DNA of 64,000 bases from Monilinia fructicola. Taxonomy: Eukaryota; Ascomycota; Leotiomycetes; Helotiales; Sclerotiniaceae. Made by a program: the position numbers and the translations under genes. The stretch is taken from contig VICG01000016.1 in the NCBI GenBank assembly GCA_008692225.1, forward strand, positions 682,001 to 746,000, given 5' to 3'. Below are positions 35,535 through 49,228 of the stretch, piece by piece (positions within the stretch are counted from its first letter, which is position 1; the number at the start of each line of letters is the position of its first letter). A model generated the notes under the pieces. It searched no databases. It was not told the DNA's origin and was given only the letters and a program-made list of their open reading frames with translations.

Positions 35535-36602
35535 TCAAAAACTCTTAAAAACCACCTTGACGCAGTCTCTTTCGTGAGCTGCCGGGTGTGCCATGGGATG
35601 GATGCATCTTCTCGTTCTTTTCCCTCTTGAGTTTTTCGTCCAGTACACGTGCTATTGTTTTGTTAGTATTCATCCAAACACAGGCACTTTTAATTATCAT
35701 CCCTCATTTTTTCCCGTTCCCAATTCGAATTTGATAGGGAAAAAGGGAAAAGAAGATGAGAAAAAAGAAAAAGAAAAAACAAAAACAAAAAGAAATACTC
35801 ACTCAAAACATCGTAACCGAATTGTGGGAATTCCAAACACATCTCTCTAAACTCAGTCTCTGCCTCGCTCCTCAGAGTATGACTTCTCGTCGCCCAGAAA
35901 TTGGCCACTGGTGCTCTGATCGTCTGATCATCTTTCTGTGTATGCGCATACACATATCTCGCATAAGCAATCTCACCCTTGGCAGTACTATTGACACAAT
36001 GAATCTTGCTACTAGCCAAACTCTTCAAGCTGGGCATTTTCAACATTTCCGCCAGAGTATAAAACACGCGCATGTTTAAGCAATTGATCACCCGTCTCAT
36101 CGACATCCGGCATCGCAGGATCCTGTTCCAAATCGCGTGATCCGGGAATTTTGCGCGGGAAATAATCGTTGGTGTAGAGATACTCGAGGAAACATCCCAC
36201 GGCATCCAGATCCTCATCGATCAGATCAATTCGTCGCTCGCTAACATCATCGCTAAATTTTCCGCATGCCTCTTCGAACCACGGACTCTTGCACAGAAGC
36301 GCCTGGTGAGCATTTAACAGCGCCTGTTCATCGCCCTGACCAACCAATAGACTGATAACCGGAGACTTTAGATAATCGAGGTAGGTAACCCGGGCGGGGA
36401 TATCCTCCAGGGCGGGTTCTTGGAGATCTGGAACAGTGGCATCTCCTTCTTCGAGGGCATTGGTACCGGTTTCTGTGCCGGCCGACGCGTCAATTTCGAT
36501 TATCACTGCACCTGATGCATTATCACCCATTTCAATGTCCCCGGGGGCTTCACTGGGTTGATTGCTACCAGAGGCGGCGGCAAAGTCTTCTGCGGAAGAC
36601 AT
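35535..36602 (-). CDS. BTB/POZ domain protein, with an apparent +1 frameshift, about 280 aa
   Basis: The main exon (36602-35803) and a short last exon (35578-35535) are separated by a 224-nt intron with GTGAGT donor, T-rich interior and CGGCAG acceptor. An acidic Ala/Glu-rich N-terminus (about residues 1-70) precedes a BTB fold. The fold runs from SPVISLLVGQGDEQALLNAHQALLC through SPWFEEACGKF to LIDEDLDAVGCFLEYLYTNDYFP, then on to YTLAEMLKMPSLKSLASSKIH, as in many fungal BTB proteins possibly acting as ubiquitin-ligase adaptors. One extra T (AAAA at 36061-36064 on the plus strand) breaks the frame between KHARV and YTLAEML. After discounting it the total is 281 codons. The partner and function are unknown. 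Confidence 0.8.
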
Positions 36603-37591
36603 TTTGAATGATGAGGGGGGTTGTAGATGGGAGGTCTAGAGTCTAGAGCGCGTCAAGCTATGTTGGGTAGTAAAACTAGATTGGGCTGGATTGAATTAAG
36701 AAAATTGACTGATTAGAACTGGTTGATTGGTCGATTAAATCAAATCAAATCAAATCAAACCAAACCAATGAATTGAATACAATTGGGTTGAATTGAATTG
36801 AATTGAATTGAAATGAAATGAATGATAGATAATGAGGAGGATTAGACAAAGCTTCGACAAATTATCGTACCAGGCGCGTCAACACTATAAGGCTAGATTT
36901 GGAGCTATAGCAATGGCCGGGGAACGCTACAACCTGGAAGCTCTAGGTAAGCGTACGCTCTAACCTCTTTAGTGTCCATGAGCTTCATTTTTCACCTTGT
37001 TATTCAGGCATCAAGCTAACACACCCAGCTTCTAATTGGTTCATGGATTAATTGAGAGCTGACTACAATATTACATAAGTTACATACATATATATAAACC
37101 AATATATATACAAACATATATACACACACCTGGGCATACATACATACAGACAGACAGTATTAGCTTCAGGTACGACATCCTAGGAAATTTATATTCATCA
37201 ATATCCAATTAGATGAATCAATCATATTTACTTTGTTGGTGGCTTTTTAACGAACAGGAATGGCCTTTGATCTCACGACGACATCCATCAGTCAAGTTGC
37301 AAGTGAAAGATCCATTTTGGTAGTTAATGAAAGTTCATTTAGACTACAGATTCAAACTTCCCATCTTCCATTGCGCCATTGTTTCAAGGGCTTTGAAGCC
37401 ATGCTGGTATCCATCCAAAATACTCATTGTGAGTAAAGAAAAAAAGAGAACAAAGTCTCACAAAGTGCATGTAAGGGTAAAATGTACATGAATATGCTCG
37501 CTCAGAAGTCCATTCTCCCGAACCCATCCCAAAATGCTAAAACGCCCATCAATCTTCTTCTTGATCATGCTAAAAATAGACATCTTGTTTC
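36603..37591. other. BTB gene promoter and PAP2 3' flank
   Basis: The region contains a pentamer microsatellite (AATCA/GAATT, about 36738-36822) and a TATA/ACATA-rich stretch (about 37080-37150). No gene is seen. Confidence 0.6.
36736..36824. repeat. Pentanucleotide microsatellite (AATCA, then GAATT)
   Basis: Tandem AATCA/AACCA units are followed by TTGAA units, about 90 bp in all, 130-220 bp upstream of the BTB gene start. Confidence 0.85.
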
Positions 37592-38973
37592 TCAAACTAC
37601 TAATTGTCTAGGACGAACTCTCTTCCTAAACCTATCCCCTGTCGTTGGAATAGGCTTCTCTAGTCTCAGACACCAAAACAATAAATCCTCAATTGGCAAC
37701 AAGACGAGGAAAATCTTGTTACACAGATATGCTGCGATAGCCACGAAAAACGCCATGAATGCATCCAGGTAATAATGATTTGCTGTCGCCACAATCGTGA
37801 TCAAAATATAAAGCGGATAGGAAACTCCCAGGAAAACATAAAATAGAGCCCAGAATTGACTCTTTCGGGTTTCGCCAGTTTCTAAGTTGCGGCGAAAAAT
37901 CCCAGAGTGGTAGATCAAGGTAACGCCGATACAGAAAGAGTATCCGAAATGCATGGAGGGCATGGCAGCCAGGGAATTGACGTAGTTTCCTTGCATCCAG
38001 ACCGATTGTGCGTTGTTGCGGCCAACGCTGTCGAGGAAGCCATACTCAGGAGGGAGGAGGCGTGGTGGCATACATGGGTAAAGGATGAAGATGCAGAAGG
38101 CGAGAAGGTTGGTGAGGGTCATGGTTCGACGGACTGTTGCGAAAGTTGCGTGGGATGGTGCTACATAATACCAGAATGCGATGAAACTAGAAAAGAGAAA
38201 ATATTAGTCAAAGGTATTCTTTCCATCTTTCCAGACATGTATTGATTCCGAGGGCGAAACTTACCCGACAGTTCCTGGGATATGAATCAACGCATAAGAA
38301 CGATTCAAGACCGTTAAAAGCGTTCCATGACCATTCAAAAACCACTTCTGCACATCCTGTTCCCTCACTGGCCACAGAAAACTCATCCAAGAGAATTCTT
38401 CAAACTCCAATATCGCTAACCCATGATCTTGAGCTACGTCCCAGATACCCATTTCAGAAAACATCGCTTGCGAAAGGATCTTGGTGCATCGATAAAATGC
38501 ATAGGTAATGATCCAATAAAACATCTCGATTAAAAAGGGATATTTTTGTAATATCCTACTGTGGTAATGGTCTCTAAACCTCGAAGTATTTGGCGTCAAA
38601 AGACTCGTCCCGCAGCATCGCCTCTTCTTGGGTGGATATTTCAATGTAGAAATCGATTCCACTTCTGCATCTCGTCCAGTTCCAATCATATAATCCCGGG
38701 TTAATAAATCATCGGATGATCGTGCAGAATCGGGCTCATCGTCCAGTAATCCATATGAGGTTCGTTGTCGATCGAATATCTTATACCCATGTCTTCTTGT
38801 GAGTATCATAGATCCAAACAAGATACTAGCGACCATCTGTGGAAGAATAGTTAGGTATTGAGTCTTAGATGCCACTGGATAGTACTTACTACTGGTTCTG
38901 CCCATCCCGGCAGTTTAAATTGCGGTTGACTATTCCATTGCGGTTCGCCATCGGGAAGTGGAGCATTCGCCAT
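37592..38973 (-). CDS. PAP2-superfamily integral membrane protein (Aur1/inositolphosphotransferase-like), 416 aa
   Basis: Three exons (38973-38890, 38836-38265, 38186-37592) with introns of 53 and 78 nt give 416 residues in one frame. Several hydrophobic segments are present. The PAP2 phosphatase/transferase signatures are AAMPSMHFGYSF and the later ANHYYLDAFMAF, with His residues in the expected places. Fungal proteins of this type are annotated as PAP2 or Aur1-like inositolphosphotransferases acting on lipid phosphates in the Golgi or ER. Residues 45-100 form a hydrophilic Ser/Asp/Arg-rich loop. The exact substrate cannot be read from sequence. The first ATG gives MANAPLPDGEPQW. Confidence 0.85.
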
Positions 38974-41900
38974 GACTGAATCTTATAGATATTTGTCCAC
39001 CCAATGCAACTAATTCTACCAGCTGCCTTCAAACACACTGCAAATCCCCAATGGAAGGAATTCTTTTCTTGTGAAGAATCCTGATCGATATACCGGTATG
39101 TTATATATAATACAAGATGAGGAAAGAAAGCATGTATCCGAATCTTTTCTTTGTATCGAAATAATTGGTTCGTCGTGTTTACCGCAGGGATGACGTAGGC
39201 GTTTTGGGTAATTAGGAGAGGTAAAGATTGAACCCCTTGGCGAGAACTCTGGTTGAAAGGGGTTCAAGAAAAGTATTAATTCGTCAGGTAGGTATTACTG
39301 TAAGATCGTCAAGTTAAAGCTGTAAGTATATAAATCAATGACAAGAATTGAAATCGGTCGTTTGTATAAGCAGGTAATAAATGAATGTATTTGCTCGTGG
39401 CGTGACTGGCATCAATATACTGTAGTCCGGAGGCTGGTATCCTTGGTGATGAAGAAAGAGCGTTCTCACCAAAAAGTGCTGCCCAAGAAGTATACAAGTA
39501 GGAGGTACTGTATGTCGTAGATGGAAATAACAGTTGAACGTTTGAAAAGGAGTCAGAAAATCGAAAGAAAGGATTGAATGAAGTGACATGGAGGTTTATT
39601 TATTCAAACGCGCTGGGCAAGCTTTCTGTGGAGTTTCTCGAAAGACAAAATGTAAATAGGGCTATGTATCTGGTACCAAGCAACCGCTAGCTAGGTCCTT
39701 GCAGCTGATTCTTTCAGATAGAACACAATAAGCATTAATACTGGGATTAGTTATAATAACTAGTCATGAATCTAGAATACTTTCTGCTCTTCCTTTCCCC
39801 TTTATCCTAAGAGAGTATATTCCTGCGGTACTCCATCTCCATGCTTCTTTTACTTGTGAAGAACTACCACTTACTGTATTAAATTAGATCTGCCGACGAT
39901 CTAACAACTCCTGCTCAGACCTGGCCACTCCTTACAGAGCTTGAAAGACCTGCATAACACCAACCCGCGTATTCATAAATCACGAGCGTTGTATTTACTT
40001 GCAGTGTATTTCCACTGCCAAGAACGAATCATGGTATTTCTCTTGGTATCTTGTACATTTTTAGCTGTAAGTAGATAGCCATTGCTGGCCAAGACAAGGC
40101 CAATTCATTCACATGTTCAAGCACAAGAGTAGTAGCAGATTTATTGTTTACAGTTTGGTATACACAGTAAAGCGGTGCATTCCGTGCTTTCTCGCTGTTT
40201 GAACAATTACTCTCAGAGTTAGTTCGGTCTTCTCGGATTTTGAGAAGAGAAGAAGGATTGATAGACTTTGTTGATTCAATTAAGATTAAACGAGTATGAA
40301 AAGCTTACGACGACTTCATGAAGAATAGCAGAAAAAAATCATAGTATACATTTTTGGTTCGAATAGCTAAAACATATATAGGAAACTAGGAATCTGATGT
40401 GGATTCTAAAGAACATTCTTTTTCTTTATGATTATTAGCATTTACTCAATCGACTGTATTCTATTTACTCTACTCGTCCTAGTTGCTCTATTCATTCTTT
40501 AATATTTCATTTGTTATTGACTTTTTTTATCCTTTTACCCCTTCATCGATCGTTAAATCATCGGCTGTTTGCTTCCCCCCATTTCCCATCTCGCATCTCC
40601 ATCCAACTCCACTCGCTACTCCACCCTCCCAACCTTAAACATCCAAGCTTCCCCTTTTCTCCTTCTTTCATATAAAAAAGTGGACTGTATAACATAAGTT
40701 GGTATCCATTCATATACTCCGTACAGTCTTTCTACGGAAAATCACTCCCTCTTCATCTTCACACAAACGCACGATAATAATCGAGTCCTAAAGTAAAGCA
40801 CACGGCACTGTTTTCCAAGGCTTGAACCCAATAAAACCTTTTATAGGTGTTTTACCAGCCAGAGTTGCCAAGTAAATCAATTGCATATGAGGTGGTGATC
40901 AGCAAGCCATTCCCATTTCACGAATGGATGCAACCGCTCATGCCACTGCCAAGCAAAACTGAAGCTTAATGTTAACGAAATTATGAGATTAATAATAATT
41001 TTGGTTGATTGAGAGCGGAGACTGTGCTGAAGGGTAGGTGCGAGGAACCTTGTGAATGGAGCGTTTGTGAATAAGAGAGCGCATTCACTGTCGTCGCGTG
41101 CTCACACAATCCGATGATGTTGTGACGTATGGATTTGAAGAATGCAGAATCTAATCATGCCCGGAATAGGTCTGCCTCGGATATGCATGAGAGATACCAA
41201 GATACCAAGTGTCTATGCGTATGTCACTGTATCTCGTGTATGTAACGTCGGCATACCTTATGCATATTTGCAACTGTTTGTTTATCTACACGAGAGAAGA
41301 AATACAGTAACTCCCGAGTTTTCAAACCCGACATGACCTCTTTAAAATAGTCCTCAGTCGTGGAAAACTATGCGGGAAGACGTCACGGAAGGATCCAAAG
41401 TAAGCACTGGACGGGGTAAAAGGTTGGAAGTGTGGGATTGAGGCGGATAAATGGTTCCGAGATATACTGCCTGCTTGAGCACATGCGAACAAGCGTGGTG
41501 TCTCACATTGACCCACGCCAAAGAATATTCTTTCGAATACAGAGTAAGCCTCAAAATCACTGCGATTAAAGATTGTAATTGTTTGTGGATAAAAGTAATA
41601 TCTATTACTGTAGGTAGTTATGAAGGCACGTGATCAGGAAGTACTCGGTTCACAATATATCAAATATTTCTCGAACAGCGGCCGATGAACCTTATAGCTA
41701 AGAGCGAATAATCAGAATGTTCTAGTTGCACATCACATCATTCTCTTTTACTTGCATCTTATCCAGATGCATGGGGAAGTTTGATGAGGAAGGTAGAAGA
41801 AGTTTGTGGTGGTTGATTAGATTCCCCTTTGATTTCCACTAGTTCTATTCAGACTGTTGCAGCAATTCGTCTCCTGCTTTACCATGCTCGATTTCTACCC

Positions 41901-44409
41901 CCATATTGTTTTGGTAATAAGTAGGAAACGATGAGCAGTTTCCTCATTCCCTTTTCCTTGCTTCCCCTGCCTCTAGGAAAAGATTAGGGAAAGTTCTCCT
42001 ATATCCCAAATGTATCAGGGAGCCTAAACACGCATACAACTTAGGGTAGCAAGTTATTGTCGCTTCTAATTTCTCCATTTTATTGCTTCAATTATTTCTC
42101 CTGAGATTGTCTTATAGTCGGAAGGACGGCCGCGTACCTGGGAGATCTCGATGTAGTTCGAGGTTCTCGCCGTTTGAGTTGAGGAAACGAGGAAGTATCT
42201 CCCATTGTAGGGCTACAATCCAGCCTATTGGAAACTTTGGCAGCGGAACAGCTAAGAGGGGCTCATTGTTACAATAATCAGGTCCTTGAAATTAGTGGGG
42301 TATGGGTTAGGTATGACAAGAGAATATATAGCTATGAATACAAGATACCTCCACACTTCTTACCCGTGGAAAAAACATGAACGAATGACCTCATTTCAAG
42401 CTATCATGAAATATGACAAAACTGAGACAAAGACTCAGAGGTAGTCTCGACTTTTTGACCTCCTGATCGTCCTGTAGATTATCTAGAATCTTTTGATAGA
42501 TCGAATAGGGGTATCCAATAGTCCGAGCTAGCAGAACGGATCCTGGCAAGCTTAATCTTGATGAGATGCCCAGATTTATCAAACTGTGGCATTGAAAGAA
42601 TGGGTTCTGAAGAGATACTGGGGGTCGATGTGAATCCTAGAACGTCGTGCTCAGTACCTGTCAAGCGTGCTGAGGTTGTGTCGTGAATACCTTTGAACCT
42701 GGTGCAAAAACCACAATAATATGCCGTTTTCCGTCAACTTTCATGGCTACTGCTTTGCGAATTGTTATCAAGGAAGTAATTGTGCTTGGGTATCTTGCGT
42801 TGAATTAGTGTTGGCAATTGTTTATTGGCAGCATCTTAATTACATACCACTATTCTCCATTTGAAGCGTTGTATGTAATAAGATGAGCCTCACCGTTCGC
42901 TTGTGCCTTGCCTGACAAAGAATATGTGTAGGGTAGGTCACCCAGATGAAGTTAGTTAAAGCTGAGCCCGGGGGGAGGAAACTGGTTGATTTAGGTAGGA
43001 AGAATGATGGGCCAGAGGCGATATCTAGCAGGTAATAAGACGTGGTGTCCAAATGGGGGGCTGAATGATATGGCCACTCATGGGATAGTGCCAGATCCCC
43101 TTTGTAATTGGGAATCATAATCGAACGCCAAAGTTCCGATGAAGAGCTTCTATATGCTACAAGCAATAATGGATTGCAACGTCACGGAATAAACGACCCC
43201 TCGATCTTGATCAAAACTAATCGAAGCGCTTGAAAGCTTTGGAACAAAGGAAGGGTAATTTCTCAGAGAAAATGATGTTGAAGTGAGGCGGAACTTTCAT
43301 TGAAATGAGAGACTGCAAAAGTACAAGAACCTTTCAACTCAAGGAAGAGAGCAGCGTGGGACGATTTTGGAAGGTTTTGAGCTCATTCCTCCCCTCTAGC
43401 TATTGAGTTTACCAATGAGAGTTTGCTAAATTCGTCAATAAGGACTTTTAAAGATATACGAGACCCAGCTCAGCTAGATGCCTTAATGCATTCAAGATAT
43501 CCAACGTATTTGAGATGCTCATTTGATCGAAAGATTCAAACAATTTGAGAGATGTACAATTGTCTAGATATCTCATTGAACCGGAATCCCTGGGGGAAAG
43601 GACACATGGTATAGAGGAAGAGCTTTGTCTAAAGAACTTAGATAAACTGTCTTTCCATTAGTCAGTGGGTGAATGGATTCAAACAATGCTTTGTAACTTT
43701 GAGTTAATTGTGTTCAATCTGTATCCCTAATCTTATGTCTTGCTTGTGTGCATTGGATCATTCTACTGGATTTATTTGGATTGCACAAAGAGAGATTGCA
43801 AGAATGTCCACGTTGTGATGTTCTCCAATTTCGTTTTGTTTTGTTAAGTCTTGTCAAGAGAAGGTCCATTGGGGTCTGACCTAGAGCATAAGTTCAGGTA
43901 AAGATATCCATCAATTGCTGCCCTGCAATATATATCTTTGCAAATATTTGCAAATGTTGACCAGTAAAGATACTTGGCTGGTTGAGGCACTACCCAACTG
44001 CAGAATACTAGCAATCAAGAGCCAGCTATCTTTGTAATACCAGAGTAAGGTAGATAGGTTAATTAGGGGAGAACTTGGTTCATAATTGCAAACGTATTGT
44101 TGAAGGTTGGAACATTTTTATTATATTCCTATGGATATGCTCTTCCTTCATAAAATGACTTTTGTCGTGCCTGGAAACGAACAAAGTTTCTCAGAAGGGT
44201 ATCGAATATGCAAATCTGGATTTTGCATTTGGTATAACACCAAGTGATAAAGTAAGACATGTGATTGCAAACAGTCGTAGCTGTGCAGTCTTTGGGAATG
44301 GATCTGCATAAACCAATCCATCATTCCAATCATTCCAATCATTCCAATCTCTCCAATCTCTCCAATCTTTCTCTAACCATCAAATTGTTTCCTAAATGTC
44401 TTCCCTTTA
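38974..44409. other. 5.4 kb stretch without a recognisable gene
   Basis: The composition is ordinary and is not as AT-rich as the RIP islands. ORFs are short (up to 108 codons), without domains, and no chain of exons could be assembled by eye. A TACTCCGTA motif lies at 40715-40723. An ATTCCAATC nonamer repeat (three copies then CTCCAATCT) lies at about 44325-44370, beside the MPP6 3' end. It might hold non-coding RNA or lineage-specific small genes. Confidence 0.5.
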
Positions 44410-45365
44410 TCATCTCGTTCTTTGAAATTTTCTCTGTGGACTATCATCTCCTTGATGTTTTCTCTTCCTTGGACAATCCTTTGCAATATGGTTTCCTCCG
44501 CAGATAAAACATTTCATATCAGATTTATTACCACCTCCTCCTGAGCCAGATAAAGATGTCAAACCATTCAGTGAGACATGCTTCTTCTTTCTCTTCTTCG
44601 ATAGCTCCAATAGTTCGGCCTTTTCTGCCTTCTTCTTGGCTTTACGTTCCTCTTTAGCTCGCTTTACTGCTTCCTGTCTCGAAGCTTTTATCAACTCTTT
44701 TGCACCAGTTGGATCATCCTCACTATCCTCATCCGCAGATTCTTCCTCTTCCTCTTCTTCTTCGCTTTCCTCTTCTGATGATGAAAATTCTATATTTGGA
44801 TTTTGCTGTTTCTTTTACTATTCATTAGCATGTGATAATGAAGCGCCAACCACTAAAATATGCGACTCACTTCTAGGACTTTATTAAACTTTCCAAAGCT
44901 CCTTCTTCCCACCATGAATGGTTTCTCATCTGTAAAATCATCATCACCATCATCATGACCAACACGCTCAACCTTTGTTGGAGTAGGGAGGTCTAGATTT
45001 GCGAAACCGGTTTGAACAACACGCAATGTATTCGTTGGGATACTGAGGTGTGTCCTGCCTTCGAAACTCAGAACCCATCGTGTATCTCCCGCTTCTGCAG
45101 CTGCTCGATCTAATGCGGCTTGTTTCTTGGCTTCCTCTGTTTCAATTGCAGCTTGAATCGCGCGACTATCGGCCAATGTGTCGACATTAAACTTTGTAGG
45201 AGTGTTTTGTGCAGTCTTTTGTCGCTTTGGTGATGGCTCATCCAATGGAGAAGGCGAAGCATTTGTAGGAGATGATGCAGCAGCTCGCTGCATAAATTTC
45301 ATCGTCAAAAGTCTCGAAGACATGGCTTTTGGCGCACTTGTCGGAGTCCCTGCACTTGTCGACAT
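44410..45365 (-). CDS. MPP6: MPP6-like nuclear exosome cofactor with C-terminal zinc knuckle, about 296 aa
   Basis: Exon 1 is 45365-44871 and exon 2 about 44805-44410. The acceptor could be CAG ending at 44806 or AAAG ending at 44812, both in frame. Near the N-terminus SSRLLTMKFMQRA matches the MPP6 signature, and the second signature, RRSFGKFNK, lies near residue 160. Next come a Glu/Ser-rich acidic run, a lysine-rich basic helix and a zinc knuckle CFICGGNHIAKDC of form C-x2-C-x3-H-x4-C. MPP6 proteins bind RNA and tether the Mtr4 helicase to the nuclear exosome. The added zinc knuckle suggests further RNA contact. The gene is divergent from NDUFS6, with 332 bp between the two starts. Confidence 0.82.
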
Positions 45366-45697
45366 GATGTTGATTGTTGATTGTTCACAAAATACAACAG
45401 GTGTGAATAAAAGTGATCCTGACGTTGTAGGATAATTGGAGAATCAAAATTATACTTTTGATGGTTAATATTAGATCTGCCACGATCGACAAATTGATCA
45501 AGTGAAGAGGTAAGATCAATACCTAAGTGAAGGGTTGTGAAAGGTGGTGAAAGAAAGTCTGCAGTATTTACGCGGCTGGCTGCGGGCGGCCGATAAAAGA
45601 TTAAGCTTCACGGGTATTACGTAAGCAATCTGGTATTGAACGTCAACGACCATAAGAACTTATTTTGTCCTTCCCAGCAATTGAAGCAATCAGCATA
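45366..45697. promoter_or_regulatory. Divergent promoter region MPP6 / NDUFS6
   Basis: Only 332 bp separate the start codons of two divergent genes, so their promoters must overlap or abut. A GCGGGCGGCCG GC-rich patch lies near 45580. No consensus box is certain. Confidence 0.5.
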
Positions 45698-46520
45698 ATG
45701 TTGTCCACTGCCAGATCAAGAGCCGTATGGCAAATCTCCCGCAGAGTTCAAGTCTCTGCCAGAAGGACCTACGCATTTTCCGCCAATGATCAGCAAGAGA
45801 TTAATGACCCAAACGCCCCAAAGAAAGTCCCCAATGTTTCGAAAACCAACGAGGTTCCGATCGAGTCGCACGTTAAGGATGCGTCATTGCAGGAGAGTGT
45901 AGAGACTGCGGAGAAATTTAGAGTTATGCAGGCTCCCAATAGAGAGGGAAAGTGGTCGCGAAGTCAAAATCCCAGGGAAAAGGCAATGTCTGGACCTAGA
46001 TTCGAGCAAACCATCATGGAAGCCCAAGTATGTCATACTAAGAACCCGCCCAAGTTCTTCGTATTAAACTTTACCTATTCGAAAATCAATGTACACAATC
46101 TTGGTTCGAAACGCTGACCTTTCTTTAGCCAGCACCACAATCAGCCATCAGCTTGATCCACCAGCAACCAGTGCGGTGGACACACGACCGTATAGTTGCA
46201 TGTGATGGAGGCGGAGGACCATTGGGACACCCAAGAATCTTCATTAATACTGATAAGCCTGAGATCTGCAACTGCACATACTGCGGATTGCCATTTGTGA
46301 GTAACTCCCCGGGATTAGACACCAAGGTGGCTTTGCTCCTCACTTTGAATCATGCATATTATATTCGTTTGAATGCTCATCTATTTTACAGGCTAATGAA
46401 CATCACCGAGCACATCTTGAATCTCTTCCAGTGACCGCATACCCCCTTGGACCGCAAGGTCATTCCGCGGAAGTCAATGAATCACAACGTATTACAGATG
46501 AGGCTCTTGGTCAACGATAA
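45698..46520 (+). CDS. NDUFS6: NADH:ubiquinone oxidoreductase 13-kDa zinc subunit (NDUFS6-like), 208 aa
   Basis: Three exons (45698-46027, 46129-46296, 46392-46520) with introns of 101 and 95 nt give 208 residues. The basic, Ser/Arg-rich N-terminus (MLSTARSRAVWQISRRVQ) is a typical mitochondrial presequence. The C-terminal zinc-binding fold includes RIVACDGGGGPLGHPRIFI and EICNCTYCGLPF, with the Cys and His ligands of the family, followed by EHHRAHLES. The subunit is needed for late assembly of complex I on the matrix side. Fungal members are longer than the mammalian protein, as seen here. The in-frame sequence upstream of 45698 lacks an earlier ATG. Confidence 0.93.
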
Positions 46521-47547
46521 ACTGTTCATAGGAGGGGGAGTTTATTGTTGACAAATAGTTTTAAATACCACGCATTGAAAACTTTAAGCAAGGCTTCCGC
46601 TCCTTTCCACCATAGTGATTTCTCCTTGAGCTGCAGATCACTCCACTCATTTTACCCTCTTGATCAGATTGACCTATAGAATGCCAGAGGAATATCAAAA
46701 GTTAAGATTCCTGCTTGATTACTATTCTTGGATAGTGATCTAAATTATGTATTGGGGGATTCAACGTTTCTGAATTGATAACTTGAAAATTGGGACCATC
46801 ACGACGTGCTACTGCATCCCGTCGCTGTCACTTTACGGCATCAGATCCTGCAAGTTTTGTATATCATTGGATACCATAAAATCATACCATGGCTACTGAT
46901 AATGCATCATTGAGACAAGTGAATAGAGACCCATTGAATTGAGGTAAGGGCATGATGTAAGAATCCAAAGTTAAGGCTCAAGATGAGAAATCTAGACACC
47001 TGAAGGTATGAGAATCAAGAGACGGGCTTCGTCTGGTCGTGGTATACTACCTTCAACTTGGCATATCAATACTCTAAATGCACCAGAATGATCTGAATTA
47101 CATAGAATACTTTCTGGTCAGTTCTTTATATAAAAAGTAGATGAATATTGGGAAATCAGCTATCAGAGCTCACGATTTCAATTCAATGATTGTTTAGTAT
47201 TCAATGACTAAACGGAAAATTGTTGAGAAGCGTCTGTGAACAGAAACCCCCGGATAGAGTAGTTAACTATGCAATGCACATATACATTCTTAGCAATCGT
47301 CTGTTGTAGTTGAAATACTAGTACTCATTGGAGAAATAGGAGTACTTGAGTGATTTTGGTCAGGTAGGCGAGGCTCTACGTCTATTTTTTTGCCTTGTCA
47401 CAAGAATATTTTGACAATAGCGGCCGCACTCACCGCCTAAGCTTCTGGAATCCTTAAGCTACCTACCTTAGTACAAGGTATTGTTTGCGACAACCTCGAG
47501 CTCGCAAACAACACTCTCAGTTTCTTCTATTCATATTCATCTACAAA
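46521..47547. other. Intergenic region NDUFS6 / CFIm25
   Basis: About 1 kb holds no gene, no clear repeat and no AT island. A GCGGCCGC site lies near 47421. Confidence 0.55.
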
Positions 47548-48418
<871 letters not shown>

Positions 48419-49228
48419 ACTACAGGATAATTACAATAATATCAGAACTATGGAAGGCATGGAAATGGCGTTCAGAGGTTAACACATGAAAAGCTTGGGA
48501 TAGCTAATGAATTGACTAAGTAGATGATATTAAGGCTCCGATATTGTTGAAAAGACTAAAAAGATTTTTCTCCAGAGTTATTCGATTTATTCATGCCAGT
48601 AACCTGGAACCTTACCTTACCTTACCTCCCTACTCAGTGAATTATAAGGGATAGATATACTTGGGTAGTATGTTGGAGATATCCATGGATCTCTAGATCA
48701 ATGATGGATGGATGTATCAATACACGCCTGCACCTACCTGCCTCCCTACTCTAGAGGGGCATATATAGATACACCTGGGCAGTATCTACATGGGTACTGT
48801 TGGTAGGAAGTATATCTGATAGTAGAGACACCTTCAGCTGCATCTGCATCTGCATCCATCCGCATCTGCATCTGCATCTGCTTCTGCTTCTGCTTCTGCT
48901 TCTGCTTCTGCTTCTGCTTCTGCTTCTGCACGTGCATCAGAGACTTGGCCGTCAACTCACCCAGCTGAGCGAAAAATCATTGTACAGAGGTTAATGTTAC
49001 AAAGGATCAAAAAGCATGCATCCAGTATAGTATCAAATATCAAAGAGCACCTGGGCAACAATAGTTTGCAGCTTCTTTGTCGGTAATTTCATATTTAACA
49101 CCAAATAAGTTATGTTATGGATCTTATTTTCTCTTACCATTCTCATAATTTGACTGGGCAGTAACGGTTATGAGATAACCCGTGGATTTACTTGTATTAG
49201 AACAAGGATTGCTTCTAGATTAATAAGA
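48419..49228. other. Intergenic region with hexanucleotide repeat
   Basis: The stretch contains a TTCTGC/ATCTGC hexamer array (about 48837-48930), otherwise unremarkable sequence, and the YjbQ promoter. ORFs across the repeat are artefacts. Confidence 0.6.
48836..48932. repeat. Hexanucleotide microsatellite (CTGCAT, then TTCTGC)
   Basis: About six ATCTGC-like units are followed by about eight TTCTGC units. It is open in several frames, giving false ORFs of Gln-Lys or Leu repeats. Confidence 0.9.

Noticed and set aside
42840..43166. 108-codon minus ORF in the gene-free region
   Set aside because: It has no recognisable domain, mixed composition and no plausible flanking exons. It is kept only as part of the unexplained stretch.
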